Assembly: GCF_013002715.1 (NCBI RefSeq)
Contig: NZ_JABENB010000003.1
Location: 617,472-681,471, forward strand
Origin: Flexivirga aerilata
GTDB taxonomy: Bacteria > Actinomycetota > Actinomycetes > Actinomycetales > Dermatophilaceae
Direction: 5' to 3'
Length of the DNA stretch: 64,000 nucleotides
Positions within the stretch are counted from its first letter, which is position 1. Each line of letters begins with the position of its first letter. Under the pieces are notes generated by a model that did not search any database, was not told where the DNA came from, and was given only the letters and a program-made list of their open reading frames with translations. Made by a program: the position numbers and the translations under genes. Below, piece by piece: positions 48,615 through 58,406 of the stretch.

Positions 48615-49562
48615 GTGACGATCTCGACAGCAGACCTCGTGCTCGGCGCCATGTACTTTGGCACCCGCTCCGACGAGAAGGACTCGTTCGCCCTTCTCGA
48701 CCGGTTCGTCGAGCGCGGAGGGCGAACCATCGATACGGCCAACTGCTACGCCTTCTGGGCGTCCGACACCGGTGCCGGCGGCCAGTCCGAAGCGGTCATC
48801 GGCCGGTGGCTGGCGGCCAACCCCGGCCTGCGCGATGAGCTGACGATCGCCACCAAGGTGGGTCAGGAGCCGGTCACCCCAGGCGTATTCGACGTCGTCG
48901 AGGGCCTGTCCGCGCCGGTCATCGCCCGCGAGGTCGAGCGCAGCCGGGAGCGGCTCGGCGTCGAGACGATCGACATCTACTGGGCGCACGGCGAGGACCG
49001 TGCGACTCCGCTGGAGGAGACCGTCGAAGCCTTCGGGCGGACGGTACAGTCGGGAGCCGTACACCGACTCGGCATCTCCAATCACCCCACCTGGCGGGTG
49101 GAACGGGCTCGCGCACTCGCCGCCGCGCAGGGTCTGGAGCCCTTCAGCCTGCTGCAACTGACCACGTCATACCTCCGGCCCCGACCGGACGTCGCCGTGC
49201 CCGGCAAGGACCACCGCTTCGGCTTCGCGACCGACGAGACGATGGATTACGTCGCCTCCAACGGCCTTGAACTGTGGGCGTACTCGCCGCTCATCCAGGG
49301 CAGCTATGACCGATCGGACCGGCCGTTCCCGGATGCCTATCGGCACCCGGGCAGCGACGCACGCCTCGCCACGCTCCACGAAGTCGCCGACGCACTCGAC
49401 GCGACCGCCGGGCAGACCGTGCTCGCCTGGCTGCTGCACAGCGACCCGCCGGTGCGCCCGATCGTCGGCGTGAGTTCGCTGGAGCAACTCGACCAGGCGC
49501 TGGCCGCCGCAGAACTACCGATCACCACCGAGCAACTCGACGCGCTCGATGCCGCCGGCTGA
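48615..49562 (+). CDS. Aldo/keto reductase
   Basis: 315 residues, standard (beta/alpha)8 size. NADP(H)-dependent carbonyl reductase. Catalytic Asp and Tyr in GGRTIDTANCYAFW near residue 40, Lys in TIATKVG near residue 80 and His in IYWAHGED near residue 125. The C-terminal cofactor part is PIVGVSSLEQLDQAL. Substrate unknown. GTG lies 6 bases after TAGTCT (leaderless). The stop overlaps the next gene by 14 bases. Confidence 0.9.
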   Translation: MTISTADLVLGAMYFGTRSDEKDSFALLDRFVERGGRTIDTANCYAFWASDTGAGGQSEAVIGRWLAANPGLRDELTIATKVGQEPVTPGVFDVVEGLSAPVIAREVERSRERLGVETIDIYWAHGEDRATPLEETVEAFGRTVQSGAVHRLGISNHPTWRVERARALAAAQGLEPFSLLQLTTSYLRPRPDVAVPGKDHRFGFATDETMDYVASNGLELWAYSPLIQGSYDRSDRPFPDAYRHPGSDARLATLHEVADALDATAGQTVLAWLLHSDPPVRPIVGVSSLEQLDQALAAAELPITTEQLDALDAAG

Positions 49563-50409
49563 GCGGCCGACGCCGTCGCTGACCGCGCGCCAGCGGGAGC
49601 TGCTCGACACCTGGCTGCCGGGGTATGCCGTCGTCGCCGACCACACCTGGGGCCTCGATGACCGCACCGTCCTCGAAATCGTCCATGCCCGAGGGCGATT
49701 CATTGTCAAGGCCGGCGGTGAGGCGGAGAAGCACATCGCCCGCGAGATCCACGCACACCGCGAGTGGGTGCCGGTCTGGGCCGTGACGGGGCACGCGCCG
49801 AAGCTCGTCCACGCCGACGCGGCGGCCAAGCTGCTGGTCACCGCTCACCTGCCCGGCCGGCTGGTGCTGGGCAGCCCCGCACAGGACGACCCGGAGTGCT
49901 ACCGCCAGGCGGGCCGGCTGCTCGCGGACTTTCACGCCCAGCACCAGGGCGTGGACGACGACTACCTGGCGCAGGCTCACGACCGGATCGTCCGGTGGCT
50001 CGCCTCCGATCACCGGATCGCGCCGGACACCGTCGGGCGCCTACGCGATGCCATCCGCGACTGGCCGGCCGAGCCGGTCGCGGTGGTGCCGACCCACGGC
50101 GACTGGCAGCCGCGCAACTGGCTCATCGACGGTGACGACGTGCGCATCATCGACTTTGGCCGAGCCGAAATGCGGCCAGCAGCAACTGATTTCGCCCGAC
50201 TCGCGCGGCAGGACTTCGAACGGTCGCCGCTGCTCGAGCCGGCGTTCTTCGACGGCTACGGCCGGGACCCTCGGGAGCCGGCGAGTTGGCGGCGCATGCT
50301 GCTGCACGAAGCCGTCGGCTCCGCGGTGTGGGCCTACCAGGTCGGTGACGAGGACTTCGAGGCGCAGGGCCACCGGATGATCGGCCAGGCGCTCGACATG
50401 GCCGGCTGA
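49549..50409 (+). CDS. Aminoglycoside phosphotransferase-superfamily kinase
   Basis: 286 residues. RGRFIVKAGGEAEKHIAREIHAH carries the ATP-site lysine and glutamate helix near residue 50. The catalytic loop VVPTHGDWQPRNWLI near residue 185 has H-G-D-x4-N and the metal site is VRIIDFGRAEMRP. Substrate unknown; no resistance context. Overlaps the aldo/keto reductase by 14 bases, so probably one transcript. Not closely similar to the shorter kinase at 45081. Confidence 0.8.
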   Translation: MPPAERPTPSLTARQRELLDTWLPGYAVVADHTWGLDDRTVLEIVHARGRFIVKAGGEAEKHIAREIHAHREWVPVWAVTGHAPKLVHADAAAKLLVTAHLPGRLVLGSPAQDDPECYRQAGRLLADFHAQHQGVDDDYLAQAHDRIVRWLASDHRIAPDTVGRLRDAIRDWPAEPVAVVPTHGDWQPRNWLIDGDDVRIIDFGRAEMRPAATDFARLARQDFERSPLLEPAFFDGYGRDPREPASWRRMLLHEAVGSAVWAYQVGDEDFEAQGHRMIGQALDMAG

Positions 50410-50424
50410 GGGTCGGGCTGAACC

Positions 50425-51588
50425 TCAAGCCCGCAGCATCGCCGCCAGCCGGTCGAGCGCCTCGTCCAGCTGCGCGGGCTCGACGCAGAAGCTGAACCGC
50501 ACGAAGCGGTGGCCGTGCTCGGTGTCGAAATCGACGCCGGGCGCAATCGCCACACCGGTGCGGTCGAGCACCTCCTGGCACCAGGAGATCGAGTCGTCGG
50601 TGAGGTGCGAGACGTCGCAATAGGCGTAGAACGCACCATCCGGCGGCGCGAAGGCGTCGATGCCGAGCTCCGGCAGACGTCGCAGCAGTAGCTCCCGGCA
50701 GCTGGCGTAGCGCTCGACGTGGCGCTCCAGCTCGGCGGAGGACTCGGGCGAAAACGCAGCAACCGCACCGTATTGCGACACCGCGGGCGCGCAGATCGCC
50801 AGGTTGCTCTGCAGCACGTCCACCGGCCGGCGCAGCCATTGCGGCAGCAGGTTCCAGCCGAGCCGCCAACCGGTCATCGACCAGAACTTGCTGACCGAGC
50901 CGAGCACCACCGACTCGCGGCCGAACTCCCACGCGGTGTGCGTGGGACGACCGTAGGAGATGCCGTGGTAGATCTCATCGGACAGCAACAGCACGTCATG
51001 CGCCGCGCACCACTGCGCGATCGCGGCGAGCTGCTCCGGATCGATGATCGTGCCGGTCGGGTTGGCCGGGCTGGCGACGATCAGCCCCTGCAGCGGCTGC
51101 GCCGCATGGAGCGCGTCGAGCTGACCGACCGTCGGCTGATAGCGCGTCTGCGGGCCGCAGTCGATCTCGACCGGCTGTAAACCGAGCGCCCGCAGGGTGT
51201 TTCGGTATGCCGGGTAACCCGGCCTCGCCATCGCGACGCGATCGCCGGCGTCGAACGCGGCCAACAGCACGGTGCTGAAGCCGCCCGACGAGCCTGTGCT
51301 GATCAGCACGTCCTCCGGCGCGACGGTGACGTCATACGTCCGCGCGTAGTGGGTGGCGACCGCTTCCCGGAGCGCCGGGATGCCGTCACCCTGGGTGTAA
51401 CCCAGCTGCTCACTCTCGATCGCGGTGTGCACCGCGTCGAGGACGGGCCGGGGTGCCGGCGTCGACGGCTGGCCGACGCACAGCAGGATCATGTCGCCGT
51501 GCGTGCGCTGGCGCTCCTGCGCCGCCCGCAGCACCTCCATCACGTGGAACGGCGGCACCTCGCTGCGCGCCGACGGCGTGCCGGTCAT
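50425..51588 (-). CDS. Class I/II pyridoxal-phosphate aminotransferase
   Basis: 387 residues. Fold-type I aspartate aminotransferase relative: LLCVGQPSTPAPRPVLDA, YTQGDGIPALREAVATHYAR near residue 70, the cofactor-phosphate and Asn/Asp/Tyr region ASPANPTGTIID and LLLSDEIYHGISYG. The Schiff-base lysine is in GSVSKFWSMTGWRLGW near residue 235, and FVRFSFC holds the carboxylate arginine near the end. Substrate not predictable. ATG overlaps the NUDIX stop (ATGA). Confidence 0.9.
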   Translation of the reverse strand: MTGTPSARSEVPPFHVMEVLRAAQERQRTHGDMILLCVGQPSTPAPRPVLDAVHTAIESEQLGYTQGDGIPALREAVATHYARTYDVTVAPEDVLISTGSSGGFSTVLLAAFDAGDRVAMARPGYPAYRNTLRALGLQPVEIDCGPQTRYQPTVGQLDALHAAQPLQGLIVASPANPTGTIIDPEQLAAIAQWCAAHDVLLLSDEIYHGISYGRPTHTAWEFGRESVVLGSVSKFWSMTGWRLGWNLLPQWLRRPVDVLQSNLAICAPAVSQYGAVAAFSPESSAELERHVERYASCRELLLRRLPELGIDAFAPPDGAFYAYCDVSHLTDDSISWCQEVLDRTGVAIAPGVDFDTEHGHRFVRFSFCVEPAQLDEALDRLAAMLRA

Positions 51589-52253
51589 CGGTATGCCGGG
51601 TGCTCCGGCCAGGGCGCGTCCGCTGGGCGCAAGGTGGTCCAATTCTTCTCTCGCGCAACGGATCCCGCCAGCACCGAAGCGATCGCGATGCCGTTGTGCA
51701 TGCGCCCGGTCAATGCGGCCTCGACGACCGCATCGAGCGCGACCCAGGCGGTCGGCATGCCGGCCTCCTCGCCCTCGCGCACGAAGCCCTCGGCAACCGC
51801 CGGGTGCACGTCGCGGGCGAGGAACACCCGCAGGTTCTCCGACACGGCACCGGGCGAGGTGAACAGGTCCAGCAGCACGTCCCACCGGGTGGCGTCCAGG
51901 TCGGCCTCCTCCCGGAGTTCGCGCGCCGCGGCGTCCCGCGGGTCCTCCCCCGCGACGTCGAGCAGGCCGGCCGGGATCTCCCAGTCGAAGGTGCCGACCG
52001 GGTGGCGATACTGCTGGATCAGCAGCACCTCCTCCGCGCCGGGCTCGCCGCGCACGGCCAGCACCGCCACCGCACCGGTATGGCGCACGTAGTCGCGCGT
52101 GACGCGGCCGCCCTCGGGCCCGAGGTCGACCTCGTCGGTGACGACGTCCCACACCCGCCCGCGGTAGCCGACGGTGGACGAGACCACCGGCTGCGGGTCG
52201 AGCCGGTCGCGGAAGTCGTCCGGAAGCGTCGGGTGGTCGCCGTGCCCGGTCAC
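51585..52253 (-). CDS. NUDIX hydrolase, ADP-ribose pyrophosphatase type
   Basis: 222 residues. Resembles M. tuberculosis Rv1700 in sequence and in position beside pyrG. The NUDIX box reads [25 protein letters not shown] near residue 95: one residue longer than canonical before the first glutamate, but with the RE..EE core intact. Expected to cleave ADP-ribose to AMP and ribose 5-phosphate. GTG start overlaps the pyrG stop (GTGA). Confidence 0.9.
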   Translation of the reverse strand: MTGHGDHPTLPDDFRDRLDPQPVVSSTVGYRGRVWDVVTDEVDLGPEGGRVTRDYVRHTGAVAVLAVRGEPGAEEVLLIQQYRHPVGTFDWEIPAGLLDVAGEDPRDAAARELREEADLDATRWDVLLDLFTSPGAVSENLRVFLARDVHPAVAEGFVREGEEAGMPTAWVALDAVVEAALTGRMHNGIAIASVLAGSVAREKNWTTLRPADAPWPEHPAYR

Positions 52254-53935
52254 TGGGTCAGCACCGAGTCGCCGGAACGCGGCTTCTCGACCTCGACGAG
52301 ACGCGAGGCGCGCTGCTGGTCGATGGCCGCACCGACCAGCCCGGCGAAGAGCGGGTGCGCCCGTCCCGGCCGGGACAGGAACTCCGGATGTGCTTGTGTC
52401 GCAACGTAATAAGGGTGCACGCCGGCCGGGAGCTCGACGAACTCGACCAGCTGTCCGTCCGGCGAGAGACCGCTGAAGACCAGACCGGCCTCCTCGAGCT
52501 CACCGCGGTAGGCGTTGTTGACCTCGTAGCGGTGCCGGTGCCGCTCGGAGACGCTCGTGGCGCCATAGGCATCGGCGACGACGGAGTCGGCGGTCAGCTC
52601 GGCCGGGTAGGCGCCGAGCCGCATGGTGCCGCCCAGGTCACCGGCGCCCTCGACGAACGCCTTCTGCTGCTCCATGGTCGCCACCACCGGCGCGGGCGTC
52701 TCCGGGTCGAACTCGGTCGACGACGCACCCTCGATGCCCGCGACGTCGCGGGCATACTCGATCACCATGCATTGCAGGCCGAGGCAGATGCCGAGCGTCG
52801 GCACCTGACGCTCCCGCGCCCACCGCAGCGCACCGAGCTTGCCCTCGATGCCACGCACCCCGAACCCGCCGGGCACCAGCACCGCGTCGACCCCGCCGAG
52901 GGACTTCTGCGCCCCGGCCGGGGTGATGCAGTCGTCACTCTTCACCCAGCGGATCTTGACCTTGGCGTCGTGGTGGAAACCGCCCGCGCGCAGCGCCTCG
53001 GTCACCGACAGGTAGGCATCCGGCAGGTCGATGTACTTGCCGACGAGGGCCACCTCGACCTCGTGCTCGGGCTCGTGCACCCGCTGCAGCAGCTCGTCCC
53101 AGGCGTGCCAGTCGACGTCGCGGAACGGCAGCCCGAGCCGGCGTACGACGTAGGCGTCGAGGCCCTCGGCGTGCAGCACCTTCGGGATGTCGTAGATGCT
53201 CGGCGCGTCGACCGCGGCCGCGCAGGCCTCGGTGTCGACGTCGCACATCAGCGAGATCTTCCGCTTGATCGACTCCGGGATCTCCCGATCCGCGCGCAGC
53301 ACAAGGGAATCGGGCTGAATGCCGACCTGGCGCAGCGCGGCGACGGAGTGCTGGGTCGGCTTGGTCTTGAGCTCACCACTCGGGGCGAGGTAGGGCACCA
53401 GGGAGACGTGCAGGAAGAAGACGTTGTCCCGGCCGACGTCCTGGCGCACCTGCCGGGCGGCCTCCAGGAACGGCAGCGACTCGATGTCGCCGACGGTGCC
53501 GCCGATCTCGGTGATGATGACGTCGACGTCGGGCGCCGCCTGCGCCCGCATCTGTTCCTTGATCTCGTTGGTGATGTGCGGGATCACCTGCACCGTGTCG
53601 CCGAGATATTCGCCGCGCCGCTCCTTGGCGATCACCTGGCTGTAGACCTTGCCGGTGGTGACGTTGGCGTCGCCGCGCAGGTTGACGTCGAGGAAGCGCT
53701 CGTAGTGCCCGATGTCGAGGTCGGTCTCGGCGCCGTCCTCGGTGACGAAGACCTCACCGTGCTGGAACGGGTTCATCGTGCCGGGATCGACATTGAGGTA
53801 GGGGTCGAGCTTCTGCATCGTCACGCGCACACCACGCGCGCGGAGCAATTGTCCGAGGCTGGAAGCCGTGAGGCCCTTGCCGAGCGAAGAGGCAACGCCT
53901 CCGGTCACGAAGATTTGTTTCGTCTGCTCCACCAC
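52250..53935 (-). CDS. pyrG: CTP synthase
   Basis: 561 residues. Aminates UTP to CTP with glutamine, continuing the pathway of the pyr operon. The synthetase half starts [23 protein letters not shown] (P-loop) and includes [21 protein letters not shown]. The class I amidotransferase half carries the cysteine in [17 protein letters not shown] near residue 385 and [10 protein letters not shown] near the end. Two consecutive GTG codons start the gene; TAGACT lies 8 bases upstream of the first, so leaderless initiation is plausible. The 149-base gap to recN holds nothing I can identify. Confidence 0.97.
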   Translation of the reverse strand: MVEQTKQIFVTGGVASSLGKGLTASSLGQLLRARGVRVTMQKLDPYLNVDPGTMNPFQHGEVFVTEDGAETDLDIGHYERFLDVNLRGDANVTTGKVYSQVIAKERRGEYLGDTVQVIPHITNEIKEQMRAQAAPDVDVIITEIGGTVGDIESLPFLEAARQVRQDVGRDNVFFLHVSLVPYLAPSGELKTKPTQHSVAALRQVGIQPDSLVLRADREIPESIKRKISLMCDVDTEACAAAVDAPSIYDIPKVLHAEGLDAYVVRRLGLPFRDVDWHAWDELLQRVHEPEHEVEVALVGKYIDLPDAYLSVTEALRAGGFHHDAKVKIRWVKSDDCITPAGAQKSLGGVDAVLVPGGFGVRGIEGKLGALRWARERQVPTLGICLGLQCMVIEYARDVAGIEGASSTEFDPETPAPVVATMEQQKAFVEGAGDLGGTMRLGAYPAELTADSVVADAYGATSVSERHRHRYEVNNAYRGELEEAGLVFSGLSPDGQLVEFVELPAGVHPYYVATQAHPEFLSRPGRAHPLFAGLVGAAIDQQRASRLVEVEKPRSGDSVLTQ

Positions 53936-54084
53936 GGGCTCTCAGTCTACGTCACCGGGCCGGCCGTCCGCGCCATCCGGTCGCACTCGGCGCCCCACGC
54001 GGCGCAGGTATGCCGAAACCTCCCGCGCGCGTGCGGTTTTCGCGGCGCTCGCCATACGTGATCGGCGTGTTGGCGGCGATCGGC

Positions 54085-55782
54085 TCAGGCGCGCGCGCCC
54101 GCCGCCTGATCGAGCAGCTCCTGGGCGTGCTCACGGGCGGCGGCGCTGTCACTGACGCCGCCGAGCATCCGCGCGAGTTCGGCGAGCCGCTCCTCCCCCT
54201 CGACGGCCGCCACCCCGCTCTCGGTGACGTGTCCGTCACTTGCTTTGTGCACCACCAGGTGCCGGTCGGCGTATGCCGCGACCTGCGCGAGATGGGTGAC
54301 CACGATGACCTGGGCGCTGCGTGCGAGGGCAGCCAGCCGGGCGCCGATGTCGAGGGCGGCCGAGCCGCCGACGCCGGCGTCGACCTCGTCGAAGACGAAG
54401 GTGGGGACGCTGCCGCTGGAGCTGACCACCTCCAGCGCCAGCATGACCCGGGAGAGCTCACCGCCCGATGCCGCCTTGGCGACCGTGCGCGGCGCGGCTC
54501 CGGCGTTGGCGGCGAGCAGGATCTCGACGTCGTCGATGCCGGTCGGCGACCGCCGTTCGGCGTCGGTGCTCACCTGCACGACGAGCTTGGCCGAACCCAT
54601 TGCCAAATGGGCGAGTTCGTCGGCGACCGCCTTCTCCAGCCTCTTAGCGGCGGTGCTGCGCGCCTTGCTCAGCTTGCCGGCGGCGGCCTTCAGCTTCGGC
54701 TCCAGCTCGGCGACCTGCCCCTCCAGGGCGGCGATGCGGTCGTCGGAGCCGGCGAGCTCCGCCGCCTCGGCGGCAGCCTGCTTGCTCCACTGCAGCACGT
54801 CGTCGATGCTGTCGCCGTACTTGCGCAGCAGACCGGTCAGCTCGGCGCGCCGCTGCTGCACCTGCTCGAGCCGGCCGGGGTCGACGTCCAGGTCGGCGAG
54901 GTATGACGAGAGATCCGCACCGATGTCGGCCGCGAGGATGCCGAGCTCGCGCAGCCGCGCGTCGATGTCGGCGAGCGCGCTGTCGTGGTCGGTGAGGCCG
55001 GCGAGCGCCTGGCGGGCTCGGGCGACCAGGTCGGCGGCGTAGGGAGCGTCGTCGGCGTCCTCGTCGCCGGCGAGCGCCGCGTGCGCGACCTGGGCGCCGT
55101 CGCGCAGACCGTCGGCGTGCGCGAGACGTTCGGACTCGTCGGCGAGTTCGGCGTCCTCGCCCGGCTTGGGGTCGATGCGTTCGATGTCCTCGAGCGCCGC
55201 GGTGAGCAGGTCGAGCCGCTGCGCCCGGTCGCGGGCGCGGCCGGTCAGCATCGCCAGCTCCGAGCGGGCGGCGGTCCACTCGTCATACAGCCCTCGGTAG
55301 GCGGCGAGCGCGGTGGCGACCGGTTTGCCGCCGAAGTCGTCGAGCATTACCCGGTGTTGCTCGGGTCGTTGCAGCCGCCACTGGTCGGCTTGTCCGTGCA
55401 CCGCGACGAGCAACTCGCCGAGCTCGCCGAGCACACCGACCGGTGCGCTGCGGCCGCCCACGTGCGCGCGGGACCGGCCGGCGCCACTGACCACGCGCGC
55501 CAGGATGAGGTCGTCGTCCTCGGCGTCGGCCCCGGCCTCGGCCGCCCGGTCGCGGGCCGGATGCGCGCCGGGCAGGTCCAGCACACCCTCGACGGCGGCG
55601 CGTGCGCTGCCGGTGCGCACGAGTCCGGCGTCGGCGCGGCCGCCGAAGAGCAGGCCGAGACCCTGCACCACCATCGTCTTGCCCGCACCGGTCTCGCCGG
55701 TCACCACGTTGAGGCCGGGCGACAGCTCGAGCAGGGCGTCGTCGATGACGCCCAGGCCCTGGATGCGAAGTTCGCGCAGCAC
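54085..55782 (-). CDS. recN: DNA repair protein RecN
   Basis: 565 residues. SMC-like ATPase acting early in double-strand break repair. Walker A GLNVVTGETGAGKTMVVQGL near residue 30, long coiled-coil arms (residues 160-380, rich in Ala, Glu, Leu and Arg). The ABC signature region AKAASGGELSRVMLALEVV and Walker B TFVFDEVDAGVGG lie near residues 440 and 465. GTG start exactly 7 bases behind a TAGGCT -10. Followed by pyrG without the steA and mctB genes seen between them in mycobacteria. Confidence 0.95.
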   Translation of the reverse strand: MLRELRIQGLGVIDDALLELSPGLNVVTGETGAGKTMVVQGLGLLFGGRADAGLVRTGSARAAVEGVLDLPGAHPARDRAAEAGADAEDDDLILARVVSGAGRSRAHVGGRSAPVGVLGELGELLVAVHGQADQWRLQRPEQHRVMLDDFGGKPVATALAAYRGLYDEWTAARSELAMLTGRARDRAQRLDLLTAALEDIERIDPKPGEDAELADESERLAHADGLRDGAQVAHAALAGDEDADDAPYAADLVARARQALAGLTDHDSALADIDARLRELGILAADIGADLSSYLADLDVDPGRLEQVQQRRAELTGLLRKYGDSIDDVLQWSKQAAAEAAELAGSDDRIAALEGQVAELEPKLKAAAGKLSKARSTAAKRLEKAVADELAHLAMGSAKLVVQVSTDAERRSPTGIDDVEILLAANAGAAPRTVAKAASGGELSRVMLALEVVSSSGSVPTFVFDEVDAGVGGSAALDIGARLAALARSAQVIVVTHLAQVAAYADRHLVVHKASDGHVTESGVAAVEGEERLAELARMLGGVSDSAAAREHAQELLDQAAGARA

Positions 55783-55789
55783 GTGCGGC

Positions 55790-55795
55790 AGCCTA
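55790..55795 (-). promoter_or_regulatory. -10 (TAGGCT) of a leaderless recN mRNA
   Basis: Minus strand TAGGCT, 7 bases before the recN GTG, inside the 38-base gap after nadK. No SOS box (GAAC-N4-GTTC) is visible nearby. Confidence 0.5.
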
Positions 55796-55820
55796 ACCGC
55801 GGCCGCGGACAACGATCCCG

Positions 55821-56732
55821 TCAGTGCCGGTGCCGCGCGGCGGCCGCGCCGCGCCACCCGGCGACCGACAGGTCGAACTTGGCGACCAGCCGGTCGGTGA
55901 AGGGGGCCTTGCCGAGCCGGGCGAGCCGCACCGGCCGGTCGCTGCGTCGTACCTCGATGCGCGAGCCGCGCGGCAGGTCGAACGACCGACGGCCGTCGCA
56001 CCAGAGCACCGCCTGCGCGTCGGTGGTGCTGTGCTGCAGGTCGATCGCGATGTGCACGTCGTGGCTCAGCACCAGCGGGCGGGCGAAGAGGGCGTGCGCG
56101 GAGATCGGCACGACCTCGATGGCGCCCACGCCCGGCCAGATGATCGGTCCGCCGGCCGAGAACGCGTATGCCGTGGAACCGGTCGGGGTGGCCATCACGA
56201 CACCGTCGCAGCCCCAGGTGGACAGCGGGCGTCCGTCGATCTCGAGGGTGACCTCGAGCATGCGTTCGCGGGCGGCCTTCTCGACCGATGCCTCGTTGAG
56301 TGCCCAGTTGGTCCAGAGGGATTCGCCGTCGAGCGACGCCTCGACCTCGAGGGTCTCGCGCTCCTCGACGGTCCAGTCGCGGTGCACGATGTGCTCGACG
56401 GTGTGCTCGATGTCGTCGCGTTCGGCCTCGGCGAGGAAGCCGACGTGGCCGAGGTTGATGCCGAGCAGCGGGACGCCGCTCTCGCGCACGGTCTCGGCGC
56501 CGCGCAGGATCGTGCCGTCGCCACCGAGCACGACCGCGAGCTCGCAGCCGTCCGGCCGCGGAGCGTCCTCGCCGGTCACGCCGGGTTCGCCGAGCACCCC
56601 GAAGGCGCGCAGCTCCTCGATGGAGCCGGTCACTTCGATGCCGTTCTTGGTCAGCCCGTGCACCAGCTCGGCCGCGACGTCGAGGGCCTCGGGCCGGCCG
56701 GGGTGCCCGACGAGCAGGACGCGCCGCGTCAT
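55821..56732 (-). CDS. nadK: NAD kinase
   Basis: 303 residues. Phosphorylates NAD to NADP. AVVLGGDGTILRGAE with the GGDGT motif near residue 70, LGINLGHVGFLAE, ALNEASVEK (NE motif) and GDGVVMATPTGSTAYAFSAGGPI-type region near residue 180, all in order. The C-terminal ~30 residues are Arg/Ala/His-rich. ATG overlaps the tlyA stop (ATGA 56729-56732). The tlyA-nadK-recN order is the standard actinobacterial one. Confidence 0.95.
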   Translation of the reverse strand: MTRRVLLVGHPGRPEALDVAAELVHGLTKNGIEVTGSIEELRAFGVLGEPGVTGEDAPRPDGCELAVVLGGDGTILRGAETVRESGVPLLGINLGHVGFLAEAERDDIEHTVEHIVHRDWTVEERETLEVEASLDGESLWTNWALNEASVEKAARERMLEVTLEIDGRPLSTWGCDGVVMATPTGSTAYAFSAGGPIIWPGVGAIEVVPISAHALFARPLVLSHDVHIAIDLQHSTTDAQAVLWCDGRRSFDLPRGSRIEVRRSDRPVRLARLGKAPFTDRLVAKFDLSVAGWRGAAAARHRH

Positions 56733-57532
56733 ACGCGCCGGCCTGCGGTCTCGTCGGTCAGCATCCGGTCCAGGGTGGTCTCGAGCTGCACGTCTGTCAT
56801 CTTGCCTGGCGTCGTATGCCGTGCCCACAGCAGGTATTCGACATTGCCCGTGCCTCCCGCGATCGGGCTCGTCGCCAGGCCGTGCACGTGCAGCCCGACG
56901 CCGGGCAGTGCACCGACGACGTCGCGCAGCACTCGGGACCGCTCGTTCGGCGACTGCACCACGCCGGTGCGCGCCAGCCGCTCCCGGCCCACCTCGAACT
57001 GCGGCTTGACCAGCGTCACCAGGTCTCCTCCGGCGGCGGTCAGCTCGGCCAGAGTGGGCAGCACCAGCCGCAGCGAGATGAAGCTCAGGTCGGCGACCAC
57101 GATGTCGGCCGGACCGCCGAGGTCGGCGGCGGTCACGTCACGCACGTTGGTGCCGGACAGCTCGGTGACCCGGTCGTCCTCCCGCACCGGGGCGGCGAGT
57201 TGCCCGTGGCCGACGTCCAGGGCGAGCACCTCGCGCGCGCCGTGCTGCAGCAACACCTGGGTGAAGCCGCCGGTCGATGCCCCGACGTCGATGCAGCGGG
57301 TGCCGCCGACCGCGATCGGGAAGGCGTCGAGCGCCGCGACGAGCTTGTATGCCGCGCGGCCCACCCACCGCTCGGGTTCGCCGGTGAGTTCGAGGGTCTG
57401 CGGGTCGACGGAGGTCGACGGCTTGGCGACGGGGCGGCCGGCGGCGCTGACCCGACCGGCGTCGATCAGCTCGCGAGCAACGGCCCGGGAGCGAGCGAGA
57501 CCGCGGTCGACGAGGGCGGCGTCGGCGCGCAC
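56729..57532 (-). CDS. tlyA: TlyA family rRNA (cytidine-2'-O)-methyltransferase
   Basis: 267 residues. An N-terminal S4 RNA-binding domain (DAALVDRGLARSRAVARELIDAGRVSAAG) is joined to a FtsJ-like methyltransferase with SAM site CIDVGASTGGFTQVLLQHGA near residue 80. The catalytic K-D-K-type residues are in AAYKL, VADLSFISLR and LVKPQFEVG. Homologues methylate 16S and 23S rRNA and confer capreomycin sensitivity. GTG start 3 bases after the stop of the preceding gene. Confidence 0.93.
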   Translation of the reverse strand: MRADAALVDRGLARSRAVARELIDAGRVSAAGRPVAKPSTSVDPQTLELTGEPERWVGRAAYKLVAALDAFPIAVGGTRCIDVGASTGGFTQVLLQHGAREVLALDVGHGQLAAPVREDDRVTELSGTNVRDVTAADLGGPADIVVADLSFISLRLVLPTLAELTAAGGDLVTLVKPQFEVGRERLARTGVVQSPNERSRVLRDVVGALPGVGLHVHGLATSPIAGGTGNVEYLLWARHTTPGKMTDVQLETTLDRMLTDETAGRRV

Positions 57533-57534
57533 GA

Positions 57535-57981
57535 TCAGCCGGACAGGTCGGACAGTCGCTGTTGCAGCCGACGGTGCACCGCGGTGACGTCGGCGATCTG
57601 GCCGTCGAGGTGCTCGGCGAGCTGCGCGGTCAGGTCCGGCCCGCGGGCGCCGGCACCTTCGGGGCCGTCCTCACCCACACCGTTCTCACCATCCTCACCA
57701 TGCTGCCCGGTGCCGTGGTCGCCGTCACCCGGGGCCTGCGCGAGGTCATCCGGTGACGGGAGCGCATCCGGGTCGGGCAGGCCCGACAGCGCCTGGTCGA
57801 CCTGCGGGTCGCCGGTCGCCGGGAACCTTCCGCTCACCGGCGCAGCACCCGTGGCCGCAACCGGTTCCGGCTCCGACGCCGCCGGGGCTGCACCGCCGGC
57901 CGGCGCCGCGGGGCGGGCGGGCGGCGGCCCGGGGACGGGCGGGGCTGCCGTCGTGTTCTCAGCCTGGTCGCTGTCGGTCAC
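57535..57981 (-). CDS. Hypothetical Pro/Ala/Gly-rich protein preceding tlyA
   Basis: 148 residues. A low-complexity Pro/Ala region (residues 10-60), then GDPQVDQALSGLPDPDALPS, an acidic Gly/Asp/Glu stretch and a short C-terminal helix LTAQLAEHLDGQIADVTAVHRRLQQRLSDL. Short proteins with a D-P-x-V-D-x-A-L segment commonly precede tlyA (position of Rv1693). GTG at 57981 has AGGAG six bases upstream and is preferred over an ATG ten codons earlier. Function unknown. Confidence 0.75.
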   Translation of the reverse strand: MTDSDQAENTTAAPPVPGPPPARPAAPAGGAAPAASEPEPVAATGAAPVSGRFPATGDPQVDQALSGLPDPDALPSPDDLAQAPGDGDHGTGQHGEDGENGVGEDGPEGAGARGPDLTAQLAEHLDGQIADVTAVHRRLQQRLSDLSG

Positions 57982-58073
57982 TCGAAACTCCTGGTGCGTG
58001 CCGTGCCTCACGGGGTGGTGCGTTCCCGCGAGCCTAATAGGCTGCGGGAGGTGACGGCGCGCGACGTACCTCA

Positions 58074-58283
58074 GTGTCTGGTCCCCCCGGATGGCAGCTC
58101 GCCCTGCCTCCGGCGCCCGGGGAGGTCGTCATACGCAAACGCGAGGACGACGGGTTCGCCGGCACCGGGCTGGACGCGCTGCTGCGCGCGGCCCGGGCGG
58201 CCGAGTGGTCGCCCGGCGACGAGATCGTCATTGCGCCGAGCGCGGCCGACGTCGTATTCCGGCCTCCGGGTGCACCGTGCTGA
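58074..58283 (+). CDS. Possible small protein (uncertain start)
   Basis: 69 residues: GPPGWQLALPPAPGEVVIRKREDDGFAGTG..., with an amphipathic DALLRAARAAEWSPGDEIVIAPSAADVVF end. Codons are GC-rich in third position, as in real genes here. There is no family match I know and no ribosome site. A good -10 (TAATAGGCT) sits 7 bases before a GTG at 58051, but that GTG is in another frame with unnatural composition. Either the start is elsewhere or the sequence carries an indel. Confidence 0.4.
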   Translation: MSGPPGWQLALPPAPGEVVIRKREDDGFAGTGLDALLRAARAAEWSPGDEIVIAPSAADVVFRPPGAPC

Positions 58284-58380
58284 CCGGCGCTGATCGCCGC
58301 TGGCCGGCCCTGACGACCGCTAGCCTGCGCTGACGACGGCTGGCCGCCGCTGACCTGCGCTCACGACGGCTAGTCCACGT
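58284..58380. repeat. Degenerate CGCTGACGACGGCTGGCCGC repeats
   Basis: About five imperfect copies of a roughly 20-base unit (CGCTGATCGCCGCTGG, CCCTGACGACCGCTAG, CGCTGACGACGGCTGG, CGCTCACGACGGCTAG) between the small plus-strand gene and the next minus-strand gene. No coding potential seen. Confidence 0.6.
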
Positions 58381-58406
58381 CGGCCCGGGCTCAGCCGCCC
58401 CGGCCG

